Below the pieces are notes generated by a model. The model made no database searches. It saw nothing but the letters and a program-made list of their open reading frames with translations, and was not told the origin of the DNA. This document shows positions 25,566-34,163 of a stretch of 64,000 nucleotides of DNA, piece after piece. The stretch lies in assembly GCF_000159015.1 (NCBI RefSeq), contig NZ_DS999541.1:47324-111323 (forward strand), written 5' to 3'. Both the position numbers and the translations under genes were made by a program. Each line of letters starts with the position of its first letter. The first letter of the stretch is position 1. Source of the stretch: Gleimia coleocanis DSM 15436. Lineage in GTDB: Bacteria > Actinomycetota > Actinomycetes > Actinomycetales > Actinomycetaceae.

Positions 25566-26178
25566 TTTTAAGGTCTTTCAGTGAGCGCATGAAGATTGCT
25601 GCTAGTGAGTTGCTGAAGTATTCAGCGGTAAGTGAAGTTAGTGTGGCAGCTTCTAAGGTGGCTGAGTTGATGATTTGTAGTGCTGAGAAAACGATGATGC
25701 GCCGTCGGGTTGGAGTTACGTGGGTGAGTAGTTCGTTTGTATCGCAGATTTCGAGGGCGAGGTTGAGGTAGAACTCCATGAAAGCCTGGTAGGCGTCTCT
25801 AGCTTCTGAATCGTTTACAGCTAGTAGGCGGAACTGGGCGATGAGAACCTGCCAGGGGAGTAGTTCTACGGAGCGTTCTTGCAATAGGTTACTGAGTTGT
25901 TGGGCAGTTGCTTCTGCGGGTTGTTTTGTCTGCAGAATACGAATCATTTCTGGAACGAAAGTTACCTCGGTGACTTTGAGGTGTTCCATTAGTACCTCAG
26001 TGAAGAGTTGTGGTTTGGAGCCGAAGTTAGAGTAGAGGGCTCCTTTGGTGTAGCCAGCTTTAGCGGCGATGCGGGCGATGCGGGCATCGTGGTAGCCGAA
26101 AGAGAGGAATTCGTGTGCGGCGGTTTCTAAGATGCCGGCTTTAACTTCTTTACGGGGTGGGCGTGATAGTTTAACCAT
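25549..26178 (-). CDS. TetR-family transcriptional regulator
   Basis: The N-terminal HTH reads AGILETAAHEFLSFGYHDARIARIAAKAGYTKGALYSNFGSKPQLFTEVL, typical of TetR repressors. The C-terminal ligand domain is not specific. I start at ATG 26178 because the earlier start would run through a paired palindrome (26188-26217) that looks like its own operator. It is the first gene of the TetR-ABC-YhgE operon, which it probably represses until a ligand binds. A copy of the dispersed word lies at 25752. Confidence 0.9.
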   Translation of the reverse strand: MVKLSRPPRKEVKAGILETAAHEFLSFGYHDARIARIAAKAGYTKGALYSNFGSKPQLFTEVLMEHLKVTEVTFVPEMIRILQTKQPAEATAQQLSNLLQERSVELLPWQVLIAQFRLLAVNDSEARDAYQAFMEFYLNLALEICDTNELLTHVTPTRRRIIVFSALQIINSATLEAATLTSLTAEYFSNSLAAIFMRSLKDLKNENAN

Positions 26179-26187
26179 TTCAAATCC

Positions 26188-26217
26188 AATACCAAGAGTA
26201 TTCAATACCGTTGGTAT
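26188..26217. promoter_or_regulatory. candidate TetR operator, two adjacent palindromes
   Basis: AATAC-N5-GTATT (26188-26202) is followed by ATACC-GTT-GGTAT (26205-26217), centred about 16 bases apart, 10-39 bases upstream of the tetR start. Autoregulation is the likely role. Confidence 0.6.
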
Positions 26218-26335
26218 CGAGTTTACTCTAGTGAGGGAATGGTTTCAATAAATAACTTCAATATGTGGCTGGAGTTAAATCTGGGACCTACGTATTTAAC
26301 GACAAGCTGTCATAATGCTATGCTTGAGATGGAAT

Positions 26336-26357
26336 TAGGTAAGGCTAGGCTTACCTA
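26336..26357. promoter_or_regulatory. DtxR/IdeR-type metal box over the promoter of the ABC pair
   Basis: A 22-base near-perfect palindrome (one mismatched pair) opens TAGGTAAGGCTAGG. The 19-base window at 26335 matches the DtxR/IdeR consensus TTAGGTTAGGCTAACCTAA at 15 of 19 positions by hand count. A candidate -35 (TTGAGA, 26324-26329) and -10 (TAGGCT, 26346-26351) have 16-base spacing, so the box covers the -10. Confidence 0.65.
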
Positions 26358-26414
26358 TTTACAATATGCGTAACGCCCTCGAAAAAATGCGCGGGCGAAA
26401 AGTAGGACCCAAAG

Positions 26415-28124
26415 ATGAAGAAACCTAAGAAACTCGCAGTAATCTCACCGGTCGGCAAGCGTGACACACGCCTGGTAATGCTCGGTCGCATCGGCTACGG
26501 GATTGGTGTAGCCCTCACCCTCTTAACCTTGGCGCAAATCCTGGGCGCACAACCCATCACCAAACCAAGTGTCACCCAAACCATTCTGATTGCTGTGGGC
26601 ATCACCCTGGCATTCACTGCCTCTTTCTTTGAACTCTGGTACGGCGGACACGCCGCCCGCAAAGAAGAAAAACGCATCCGCCACAATCTCTTAGGACGCC
26701 TCTTCGCCCAACAAAAAGCCCTATCACTAAAAGCCGAAGGCGAAAGTGAACACACCAACGACGGGCAACTCATCGCCATGCTCACCGACAATACTGAGCG
26801 CGTCGTAGAGTTCCGTCAGGTCTACTTTGGCTCCACTCTGGCCGCTATCGCAATCCCCTTCCTCACCCTGCTATACGTTGTCATTGCCATTGACTGGCTC
26901 ACCGGGCTGGTCCTCATCCTCATGGTTCCAGTAATTCCATTCGGCGTACGTGGATTCATGAAACTCTTCGCAAAAACCTCTGCGAACTCTCGGAAACAAC
27001 GCGGAAAACTAGCTGCCCGCTACCTTGACGCCATTCGAAACCTAGTGCTAATTCGCCTCCACGGAGCAGCTGAACGGATTGAAGAAGAACTCAAAGAACA
27101 AGGCGAAACCAACCGTAAAGCCATCATGAAACTATTGGCTGGCAACCAGGTAGTAATCATCGTCCTCGACGGACTTTTCAGCCTCTGCCTAATCGTCGTA
27201 GCCTGCGCCATGAGCTACTACCGTTACCAAGCCGAGGCAATCGACCTAACCGCAGTATTCTCAATCATTTTCCTCTCCTTCCTGCTTCTGGAACCACTCA
27301 ACCAAATCGCCGGATTCTTCTACATCGGCATGGGTGGCATGGCCAGCGAAAAGAGCATCCGCAAGTACCTAGAAGAAACCAAAACCACTGCAACCACGCA
27401 GCAACACGAAGCAACTACAATCACACCAGACGCGGAACTTGTCATCCAAGCGCGTGACCTGCACTTTGACTACGGACGCGGCCCAGTTCTCAAAGGTATC
27501 AACCTAGATGTGCCAAAGGGCAAGAAAATCGCTATCGTAGGGCGTTCCGGTGGAGGTAAATCCACCCTGCTGAAACTCTTCAAAGGTAGCCTCCCGCTAC
27601 AAGACGGCACCCTCTACGTCTGTGGTGAAAACGTTGCAACCAGTGAAACCTTTGCACAAAATATTGCTTTCGTAGCGCAGAAAACCTGGCTCTTCACCGG
27701 TAACATCCGCGACAACCTGCTGCTGGCAAAACCAGATGCAACTGATGCAGAAATCTGGGAAGCCTTAGAAAAAGCTAACCTCGCCGCAGAAATCCGGAAC
27801 ATGGGCGGCGAACTAGATGCCTCTGTAGGTGAACAAGGGGCGTTGATTTCCGGAGGACAAGCACAGCGTCTCTCCTTAGCACGTGCCTTCCTCTCAGGTC
27901 GTAAACTCCTGATTCTAGATGAACCAACTGCACAAGTAGATATTGATTCAGAAGCAAAACTAATCGAAGCCATCAGTAAAATCGACGATGCTTACACGGT
28001 AGTTGTAGTAACCCATCGCCTGGCACTACTGAAACTAGCAGACGCTACTTTCACCCTCGAAAACGGGGTAATCGATAGCTACGCCCCACACACTCAGGAA
28101 GAAAACGAAAAGGCAGGGCACTGA
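26415..28124 (+). CDS. ABC transporter, fused permease/ATPase (first half of heterodimer)
   Basis: An exporter-fold half-transporter with an N-terminal six-helix membrane domain (about residues 20-310) and a C-terminal ATPase. The ATPase shows Walker A GRSGGGKST, signature LISGGQAQRLSLARAF, Walker B LLILDEPTAQVD and switch VTHRL. The membrane part resembles CydD-type proteins (LTDNTERV---FRQVYFGSTLAAIAIPFL). The next gene starts 2 bases downstream and encodes the partner. The metal box at 26336 suggests control by a DtxR-family repressor, so siderophore, haem or metal-related transport, as with IrtAB-like pairs, is a reasonable hypothesis. A CydDC-like role is an alternative. Confidence 0.85.
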   Translation: MKKPKKLAVISPVGKRDTRLVMLGRIGYGIGVALTLLTLAQILGAQPITKPSVTQTILIAVGITLAFTASFFELWYGGHAARKEEKRIRHNLLGRLFAQQKALSLKAEGESEHTNDGQLIAMLTDNTERVVEFRQVYFGSTLAAIAIPFLTLLYVVIAIDWLTGLVLILMVPVIPFGVRGFMKLFAKTSANSRKQRGKLAARYLDAIRNLVLIRLHGAAERIEEELKEQGETNRKAIMKLLAGNQVVIIVLDGLFSLCLIVVACAMSYYRYQAEAIDLTAVFSIIFLSFLLLEPLNQIAGFFYIGMGGMASEKSIRKYLEETKTTATTQQHEATTITPDAELVIQARDLHFDYGRGPVLKGINLDVPKGKKIAIVGRSGGGKSTLLKLFKGSLPLQDGTLYVCGENVATSETFAQNIAFVAQKTWLFTGNIRDNLLLAKPDATDAEIWEALEKANLAAEIRNMGGELDASVGEQGALISGGQAQRLSLARAFLSGRKLLILDEPTAQVDIDSEAKLIEAISKIDDAYTVVVVTHRLALLKLADATFTLENGVIDSYAPHTQEENEKAGH

Positions 28125-28126
28125 GC

Positions 28127-29881
28127 ATGAAAAACCAGCAGACCCAGCAGCCAGCGCTGAAAGAAATCATCAAATGGCTAACTGGCATCACCAAGCCAGT
28201 CCACAAGCCACTGTTCATCTCCACCTGCTTCCGCGTGTTTAACCTCATCGCAGACTTCACCCTTTTCGCCGTAGCGGGCGGGGGAGTAGCAGCCCTAATC
28301 GCCGGAAGCGCTCAGGTTAGCACCGTTTTCACAGCGCTTATCATAGCATCGGCAGTTAAAGCGGTAGCCTTCTACTTCGAACAATTCAGCGGGCATTTCG
28401 TAGCCTTCAAAGCACTAGAACTCCTGCGTACCTATGCGTTCTCAAAGCTTTGGCCAAAAGCGCCAGCAATCGTCTCCCACTCTCACTCTGGAGACGTACT
28501 AGCCTCTCTCACGCGCGACGTAGACCGTATTGAAGTTTTCTACGCGCATACTTTCGCGCCGCTGGTATCCGCAGTAATCGCGCCCCTAGCCATCCTTAAC
28601 TTCATTGGCTTCTACTGGGGTTGGGAACTGGCAATCGTGCCGCTCATCTGTCTATTACTGTCCATCTTCGTACTGCCGTTCTTCGGTACAAAGCAGGCTT
28701 TTGCCGCCACCCAAGAAACGCTGGTACTGCGACGTAAACTCGCACACCACGTTACCGACTCAGTTGCTGGCGTAGCTGAAGTAGTCGGCTACAACCAAGA
28801 AACTAACCGCCTGGCAGAAATGACTGATTTTGAAGATAAAGTAGCGCAACGTGCGAACTTCCCACGCGTAATGGTTGCTTTCCGCCGCGCCGTAAACGCT
28901 GCTCTCATGCTTATCTCTGTAACCGGGATTGTTTTCGTTGGCCTGCACTATGGACATACTGTAGTCCTCGTAGCAGCCCTGGCAACTGGCGCGCTGCGCC
29001 TATTCGAAGGGCCACGAGGCGTTGAAGACGCACTGGGTTACCTTGACCACTCAATCGCAGCGGCGCGTCGCCTCTGGGGAATCTCTAACAGCCCTCTGAA
29101 AGTCACCGACGGAGATGAAACCTATGCGCCAAACACTGCGCCAACCGTAACCTGGAAAGACGTAGACTACCACTACCTAGACGCTAACGGAAACCCAGTA
29201 AAGCACGCCCTCGAAAATGTAAATATCACTGCGCCAGCTGGCAAACGCACGGTGATTCTGGGCGTCTCTGGATCTGGAAAATCTACCGCCGCGCAGCTTC
29301 TCATGCGTTTCGATGACCCAGAAACCGGTGCTATCAAACTCGATGGAAAAGACGTGCGAAACTACACCCTCGACTCCCTACGTCATAACGTCGTTCTGGT
29401 AACCCAAAAGAATCAGCACCTGGACGCTGATATTGCCACCAACCTGCGCCTAGGCGCCCCACAAGCTACCGACACGCAGCTATGGGAAGCCCTAGAAACC
29501 GTAGGGCTCAAAGCAGAAGTAATGGAAATGCCACAGCAATTAAGCACTTCGGTAGGTGCTGGTGGCTCGCAGCTATCCGGCGGACAATCACAGCGCCTGG
29601 CATTAGCGCGCGCACTGTTAATGCAACCAAAAGTGCTGGTCCTTGACGAATTCTCAGCCAACCTGAACTCTGCGTTAGAAAAAGAAATCCGCACCCACTT
29701 AGCTGAAAAATATGCGGGGATTACCATCATTGAAATCACCCACCGTTTGGAATCCGTAGCCCACGCCGACCAAATCATTTTGATTGATGAAGGACGCGTC
29801 GTGGAAGCCGGTAGCGTGGCAGAACTACTTGCTATCAACGGACAGGTAAAACGACTACTTGAACGCGACGTGCGCGAGTGA
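28127..29881 (+). CDS. ABC transporter, fused permease/ATPase (second half of heterodimer)
   Basis: The partner of the preceding gene, 584 residues. The membrane domain is CydC-like (GDVLASLTRDVDRIEVFYAHTFAPLVSAVIAP). The ATPase has Walker A GVSGSGKST, signature LSGGQSQRLALARALL, Walker B VLVLDEFSANLN (Phe instead of the usual Pro after the Glu) and switch ITHRL. Both catalytic sites look intact by motif. The pair is translationally linked (2-base gap). A dispersed-word copy (29206) lies between the membrane and ATPase domains. The substrate is not determined; the iron box upstream is the main clue. Confidence 0.85.
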   Translation: MKNQQTQQPALKEIIKWLTGITKPVHKPLFISTCFRVFNLIADFTLFAVAGGGVAALIAGSAQVSTVFTALIIASAVKAVAFYFEQFSGHFVAFKALELLRTYAFSKLWPKAPAIVSHSHSGDVLASLTRDVDRIEVFYAHTFAPLVSAVIAPLAILNFIGFYWGWELAIVPLICLLLSIFVLPFFGTKQAFAATQETLVLRRKLAHHVTDSVAGVAEVVGYNQETNRLAEMTDFEDKVAQRANFPRVMVAFRRAVNAALMLISVTGIVFVGLHYGHTVVLVAALATGALRLFEGPRGVEDALGYLDHSIAAARRLWGISNSPLKVTDGDETYAPNTAPTVTWKDVDYHYLDANGNPVKHALENVNITAPAGKRTVILGVSGSGKSTAAQLLMRFDDPETGAIKLDGKDVRNYTLDSLRHNVVLVTQKNQHLDADIATNLRLGAPQATDTQLWEALETVGLKAEVMEMPQQLSTSVGAGGSQLSGGQSQRLALARALLMQPKVLVLDEFSANLNSALEKEIRTHLAEKYAGITIIEITHRLESVAHADQIILIDEGRVVEAGSVAELLAINGQVKRLLERDVRE

Positions 29882-30157
29882 AAACATAGAAAACAGCTAC
29901 AAATCTGCTCAAACGGTGAGGAAGAGACCAACCTAAATAGAATGTGATGCAAAACTCCTACCCTCAAAATGATCTGGACAAAACCAGTAAAGGAAGCTAC
30001 CTGTTGGCAAGCATAGTTAACTGACAGATGCAGGCAAACCATACTACAGATAGACTGGTGGTAGAAAACACTACTGCCGGCTTCGCTCACCTCAAAACAT
30101 TGACAAAATAAAGGCAAGCCAGCGGAGCAAATCTGAAAACTTCGTTTAAGGATAAAA

Positions 30158-30631
30158 ATGCCACGCTTTGAAATTGGCGATACAGTTCCAAACTTTCAAC
30201 TCCCAGCCACCACTGGGGAATTTGATCTTTACCAGGCGCTTGAGGCGTCTGAAAATGGGGTAGTCGTATACTTCTACCCAAAGGCGTCTACTCCAGGCTG
30301 CACCACTGAAGCCTGCGACTTCCGCGATTCTTTGCAAAGTCTTAAATCTGCCGGGTACACCGTCGTGGGGGTAAGCCCAGATAAATTACCAGCATTGGAA
30401 AAGTTCCTTACCAACCAAGAACTTAACTTTGCTTTAGCTTCCGATGAGACTCGTTCACTCATGGAAAACTGGGGTGCTTACGGTGAGAAGCAAAACTACG
30501 GTAAAACCGTGGTGGGAGTAATCCGCTCAACTGTGATTGTTGGCAAAGATAAGCAGGTTCTGCACGCGTTATATAACGTGAAAGCTAAAGGCCATGTAGC
30601 CCGGATTCGTAAGCTGCTGGGTATCGACTGA
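30158..30631 (+). CDS. bcp: thioredoxin-dependent peroxiredoxin (Bcp/PrxQ)
   Basis: This thiol peroxidase reduces hydrogen and organic peroxides. The peroxidatic Cys48 and resolving Cys53 are in STPGCTTEACDF, the PrxQ spacing. The length of 157 residues is normal. A TTAAGGATAAAA ribosome-binding region precedes the ATG. It lies alone after the ABC pair and ends in a terminator that overlaps the 3' end of the converging ROK regulator gene. Confidence 0.95.
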   Translation: MPRFEIGDTVPNFQLPATTGEFDLYQALEASENGVVVYFYPKASTPGCTTEACDFRDSLQSLKSAGYTVVGVSPDKLPALEKFLTNQELNFALASDETRSLMENWGAYGEKQNYGKTVVGVIRSTVIVGKDKQVLHALYNVKAKGHVARIRKLLGID

Positions 30632-30645
30632 TTAACTTTTAAAGG

Positions 30646-30682
30646 ATGTCGTTAGAGCATTTGCTCTAACGACATTTCTTTT
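30646..30682. terminator. bcp terminator embedded in the ROK gene 3' end
   Basis: A perfect 14-bp stem (30646-30659 with 30662-30675, TT loop) is followed by TTCTTTT. On the minus strand the same bases encode the last residues and stop codon of the ROK regulator. Confidence 0.8.
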
Positions 30683-31800
30683 GCGTGTAGTGCGCAACCG
30701 TTCAGTACTGATAGTGCGCCTCTTTCGGTTACGTACAGTTGCGTGTGGGTAGCTGTTTGTGAGTAGATAATTTCTGAAACTATCGGCTCTAGTGTTTGAT
30801 TGCAGTCTGAGAGTGCCCCACTGATTGCGATTACGTCTGGATCAAGTAGGTTGATGAGGGGAACTAAAGCATTTCCGATACAGCGACTAATCGCTTCAAT
30901 CTGGTCTTTTTCTTTAGCGGTTAACTCTGGGCAAGAGAGTACTTCGTTTGCGGGGCGCTGGTATTTATCGGCGAGGCGCCGGATGAGTTTATGTGCTTCA
31001 TGCCAGTCATTTTCTTTGCCGAGGAGGATTTCTCCGGCTGCTCCGTTAGCTCCTTCTAGGAGTTTTCCGTTGAACATGAGGCCCGCGCCCACGGTGTCGC
31101 TACAGTGAATAGCGACCAGGGATTGTGGGTAGATGTCATTTTGTTTAAGAAGGTGTGCCATCCATTCGGTGGCGATTTTAGCGTCGTTTACAAGCTGCAT
31201 GTGCGGATGATGCCCGGCTTGGTGGAAAGTGTTTTTTAGAGTTTCTATCCAGGGAGTGGTGTTTAGCGAGGGGAAAGCGTCGCAGCGAATTAGTTTGCCG
31301 TTGCTGACGATACCCATGGTGGCAATTACGCTTGAGATGACTGGTCCGTTGGTGTGGGGGAGTAGTTTTTCTAAGAGGATGTTAAAGGTTTCATGTACGC
31401 TAGCGTAGTCTGTGTGTGGGATGTAGTCGGTGTAGATGGTGTTACCGGCGGCAGAGAGGACTTGGCCGGAACATCCTGAGAGGTTGGCGCGCATTACCAC
31501 TGAGTTGTGGTGGGAGGCGTTTATTTTGAAGACTTGTGGTTTGCGTCCGCCCAGTGCGTGCCCGGAGGTGGAGGTTTTCGAAAGTGCGATTTCTTTTTCC
31601 ACGAGGGCGTTGAGTACTAGGTTTAGTGTGGGGCGGGAAAGCTTGGTGCTTTCTTGTAAGTCTGCCAAAGATAGCCAGGATTCGTCTTCCGCCAGGGCGT
31701 TGATGACTTTGAGGGTATTTTGTTCGCGAATACCGTAGTCGTTGCTAGCGGGGTTTGATCCGGTTATTTCTGTTGTGTTTTCGTTGAGCTTTGGCGACAT
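30652..31800 (-). CDS. ROK-family transcriptional regulator
   Basis: An N-terminal winged helix (about residues 35-75, LADLQESTKLSRPTLNLVLNALVEKEI) precedes a ROK-type sugar-sensing domain (VVAIHCSDTVGAGLMFNGKLLEGANGAAGEI; LLDPDVIAISGAL). The zinc-binding CxCGxxGC cluster of ROK kinases is absent, which fits a regulator rather than a kinase. It is divergent from the sugar ABC operon and probably represses it. The inverted repeat near 31854-31888 is the candidate operator. The coding strand is A/C-rich. A dispersed-word copy lies at 31602. Confidence 0.88.
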   Translation of the reverse strand: MSPKLNENTTEITGSNPASNDYGIREQNTLKVINALAEDESWLSLADLQESTKLSRPTLNLVLNALVEKEIALSKTSTSGHALGGRKPQVFKINASHHNSVVMRANLSGCSGQVLSAAGNTIYTDYIPHTDYASVHETFNILLEKLLPHTNGPVISSVIATMGIVSNGKLIRCDAFPSLNTTPWIETLKNTFHQAGHHPHMQLVNDAKIATEWMAHLLKQNDIYPQSLVAIHCSDTVGAGLMFNGKLLEGANGAAGEILLGKENDWHEAHKLIRRLADKYQRPANEVLSCPELTAKEKDQIEAISRCIGNALVPLINLLDPDVIAISGALSDCNQTLEPIVSEIIYSQTATHTQLYVTERGALSVLNGCALHAKEMSLEQML

Positions 31801-31853
31801 ATTTTTATCATAGCCGATTTTTAGTTTTTCTGTGGTTTTTCGCCTAAAAAGAA

Positions 31854-31908
31854 GTTTCGTAGCAGGTTAATAAAACTGGTTGCGAAACATCTTTAAGAAC
31901 TGTATTCT
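31854..31908 (+). promoter_or_regulatory. promoter of the sugar ABC operon with overlapping inverted repeat
   Basis: TTGCGA (31880-31885) and TATTCT (31903-31908) with 17-base spacing form a promoter. GTTTCG (31854-31859) and CGAAAC (31883-31888) are inverted arms; the second overlaps the -35. This suits control by the divergent ROK protein. Confidence 0.6.
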
Positions 31909-31947
31909 GAAAACACGGCAACGGTGCCGGTACTAAAGGAGTTACAA

Positions 31948-33186
31948 ATGGCACAGAAATTTAAAGCACTCGTCGCAGCCACCGTAGCAGGGCTTCTCAT
32001 GTCTGCATGTGGTGGCGGTGCAGGTTCAGACGCAGCAGGTGGAAAAGAACTCAACCTCTGGATGCCACCACTGGTAGCAGATAAGCAAGACAAAGCCCAC
32101 TGGGAAGAAGTCCTCAAGCCATTCGAAGAAGAACATGGCGTGGACGTAAACGTAACCATCGTTCCTTGGGATGCATACGAAACTAAATACCTAACCGGCG
32201 TATCCTCAGGAAATGGCCCAGATGTAGGCTACATGTACTCTGAAATGATTGGTGACTACATCTCTAAAGACCAGCTAGTAGCCCTGGATGAACATGTCAC
32301 TGACGCGCAGAAAGAAAACTTCTACTTCCTCGAAAACGGTAAGTTCAACGACAAGCAGTACTCCATCCCACTGGTAGTGGGCGGTGCCCGACTGCTAGTT
32401 TACAACCAGGACCTCTTGGACAAAGCCGGCGTAAAAGCACCAACCACTTGGGAAGAATTTACTGAAGCTGGCAAGAAGCTCAAGGAAGCTGGCATTACCC
32501 CATTCGTTGCCCCATGGGGTGACGCACGTGGCACCATGAACGGCGCCTTCTTCCCATTCGTATGGCAGGCAGGTGGCGAACTATTCGAAGCAGATGGCTC
32601 CGCTACTCGTTTCGACTCCCCAGAAGTAATCAAAGCCGCCTCCTACATTAATGAACTACGTGAATCCGGCATTATGGATCCAAACGTAACCGGCATGACC
32701 GAAGAAATCACTCGTGGGCAGTTCCTAGATGGCAAGGTAGCTTTCATCGTTGATACCGATCAAAACGCAAAGAGCTGGGCAGAAGCTGGCATCAAGTACG
32801 GCTTCGTACCATCTCTAAAGGGACCTGATGGAAAGCAAGGAACCTTCATCGCTTCTGACTCTTTAGTAATGCTAAAGCAGTGTAAAGATCCAAAGCTGTG
32901 CTACGACCTGATTTCTTTCATGACTGAAGGTAAGCAGATGGAGAAGTTCCACCAGAAGTCCAACTTCCCACCAATCGGTAAGGACGAAAACAACACTTAC
33001 CCTGAAGAATTTGCCACCCTCTATTCAGATAATGCTGAAATCATGAACCCACTGCCAGTTGTACCAAAGGGTACTGGCACCTACCAGGTTCTCTACACTC
33101 AGCTACAGCAGATGCTCAACGGACAGAAGACTCCTGAACAAGCACTGAAGGACGCTGCTACCGAAGCAAATGCAATGCTGAAGTAA
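31948..33186 (+). CDS. sugar ABC transporter substrate-binding lipoprotein
   Basis: A family 1 solute-binding protein (MalE-like) anchored outside the membrane. The lipobox LLMSAC places the lipidated Cys at residue 21. Body motifs include LNLWMPPL, EEHGVDVNVTIVPWDAYETKYLTG, GPDVGYMYSEM and SIPLVVGGARLLVYNQDLL. I start at ATG 31948 with AAAGGAG upstream. The gene heads an operon with two permeases and a DUF4091 protein. A hairpin after it probably raises its expression above the permeases. The sugar is unknown; an oligosaccharide is likely. Confidence 0.92.
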   Translation: MAQKFKALVAATVAGLLMSACGGGAGSDAAGGKELNLWMPPLVADKQDKAHWEEVLKPFEEEHGVDVNVTIVPWDAYETKYLTGVSSGNGPDVGYMYSEMIGDYISKDQLVALDEHVTDAQKENFYFLENGKFNDKQYSIPLVVGGARLLVYNQDLLDKAGVKAPTTWEEFTEAGKKLKEAGITPFVAPWGDARGTMNGAFFPFVWQAGGELFEADGSATRFDSPEVIKAASYINELRESGIMDPNVTGMTEEITRGQFLDGKVAFIVDTDQNAKSWAEAGIKYGFVPSLKGPDGKQGTFIASDSLVMLKQCKDPKLCYDLISFMTEGKQMEKFHQKSNFPPIGKDENNTYPEEFATLYSDNAEIMNPLPVVPKGTGTYQVLYTQLQQMLNGQKTPEQALKDAATEANAMLK

Positions 33187-33209
33187 CACCACTGCAGAAT
33201 GAAGATACT

Positions 33210-33243
33210 GGGGCTGGTGCCTTTTCCTCTCGGCACCAGCCCC
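33210..33243 (+). terminator. intercistronic hairpin between the binding-protein and permease genes
   Basis: GGGGCTGGTGCC (33210-33221) pairs perfectly with 33232-33243 around a 10-base loop. No T-tract follows, which suits partial termination or 3'-end protection of the upstream message. Confidence 0.7.
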
Positions 33244-33265
33244 TCATTACTAGAAGACACAGAAT

Positions 33266-34162
33266 ATGAAGACCCAGAGCAACACCTACGCGGGGCAAAG
33301 CGTACTCGCTAAATGGAGTGGCACCGCCTACGTTCTCCCTTCTTTCGTAATCCTCCTCATGATTGCGATTCTTCCCATCCTGGCTTCAGCCTATCTCTCC
33401 TTCACCCAGTTCGACGTACTCTCAAGCCCAGAGTGGATTGGCACCGTAAACTATCAGCGCATCTACAGTGACCAAGCCTTCTGGGACGCACTCAAACACA
33501 CCATCATCTTCACGGTATTCACCGTACCGCTGCAGATTTTCATCCCCATGGTGTTAGCTGACAAACTCGCCCGCCTCAAAACTCGTTGGCTATCCGGATT
33601 AGTCCGCTCTGTCCTATTCGTCCCAGTTGTTGCCTCCCTGATTCTGGTAGGCACCGTTTGGCAATACATACTGGCAGGTGGCGTCGGCTTCTTTAACGTC
33701 ATCCTGGAAGGCCTAGGATTCTCTAGCCTTAACTTCCTGGGAGACCCAACCCTGGCAATGGGATCGGTAATTGTTGTAGCCGCTTGGAAGAACATCGGGT
33801 ACTTTCTGGTTCTCTTCTACGCCGGCGTCCTCGATATTCCAAAAGAACGCTACGAAGCTGCTTCCGTAGACGGCGCAAATGTCGTCCAACAGTTCTTCTA
33901 CATCACCATTCCTGGTCTGCGGAAAGTCACCCAACTATCCATCTTGTTAGCAACCATCTGGTCATTCCAAGCTTTCGACCTCATTTACGCCATGACCAAG
34001 GGCGGTCCTGGTGGAGCTACCTCAACTCTGGTAATGGCAATCTACGACGCAGGTTTCAAGCTCTTTGAAATGGGCTATGCCTCAGCAATGGCAATGGTAC
34101 TGCTACTACTGATCATCTGCTTCTCCCTCATTCAGAAGCTAGTAAACCGGAAGGAAGACTAA
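33266..34162 (+). CDS. sugar ABC transporter permease (MalF type)
   Basis: This is a six-helix CUT1 permease of 298 residues. The cytoplasmic EAA loop is seen as YEAASVDGANVVQQFFYITIPGL (about residues 195-218), the site that contacts the ATPase. The N-terminal half has the usual ILPILASAYLSFTQFD. The ATG start precedes the second permease gene by 1 base. No ATP-binding subunit is encoded in this operon; a shared MsmK/MsiK-type ATPase encoded elsewhere is the known solution in such systems. Confidence 0.92.
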   Translation: MKTQSNTYAGQSVLAKWSGTAYVLPSFVILLMIAILPILASAYLSFTQFDVLSSPEWIGTVNYQRIYSDQAFWDALKHTIIFTVFTVPLQIFIPMVLADKLARLKTRWLSGLVRSVLFVPVVASLILVGTVWQYILAGGVGFFNVILEGLGFSSLNFLGDPTLAMGSVIVVAAWKNIGYFLVLFYAGVLDIPKERYEAASVDGANVVQQFFYITIPGLRKVTQLSILLATIWSFQAFDLIYAMTKGGPGGATSTLVMAIYDAGFKLFEMGYASAMAMVLLLLIICFSLIQKLVNRKED

Positions 34163-34163
34163 A

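Noticed and set aside
29413..30117. 234-codon minus-strand frame over the ABC transporter 3' end
   Set aside because: Antisense to conserved ATPase motifs, with low-complexity Ser/Cys-rich translation and no start context.
33210..33243. Hairpin after the sugar-binding protein gene as the end of a separate operon
   Set aside because: No T-tract follows and the permeases need the binding protein; partial termination within one operon is more likely.
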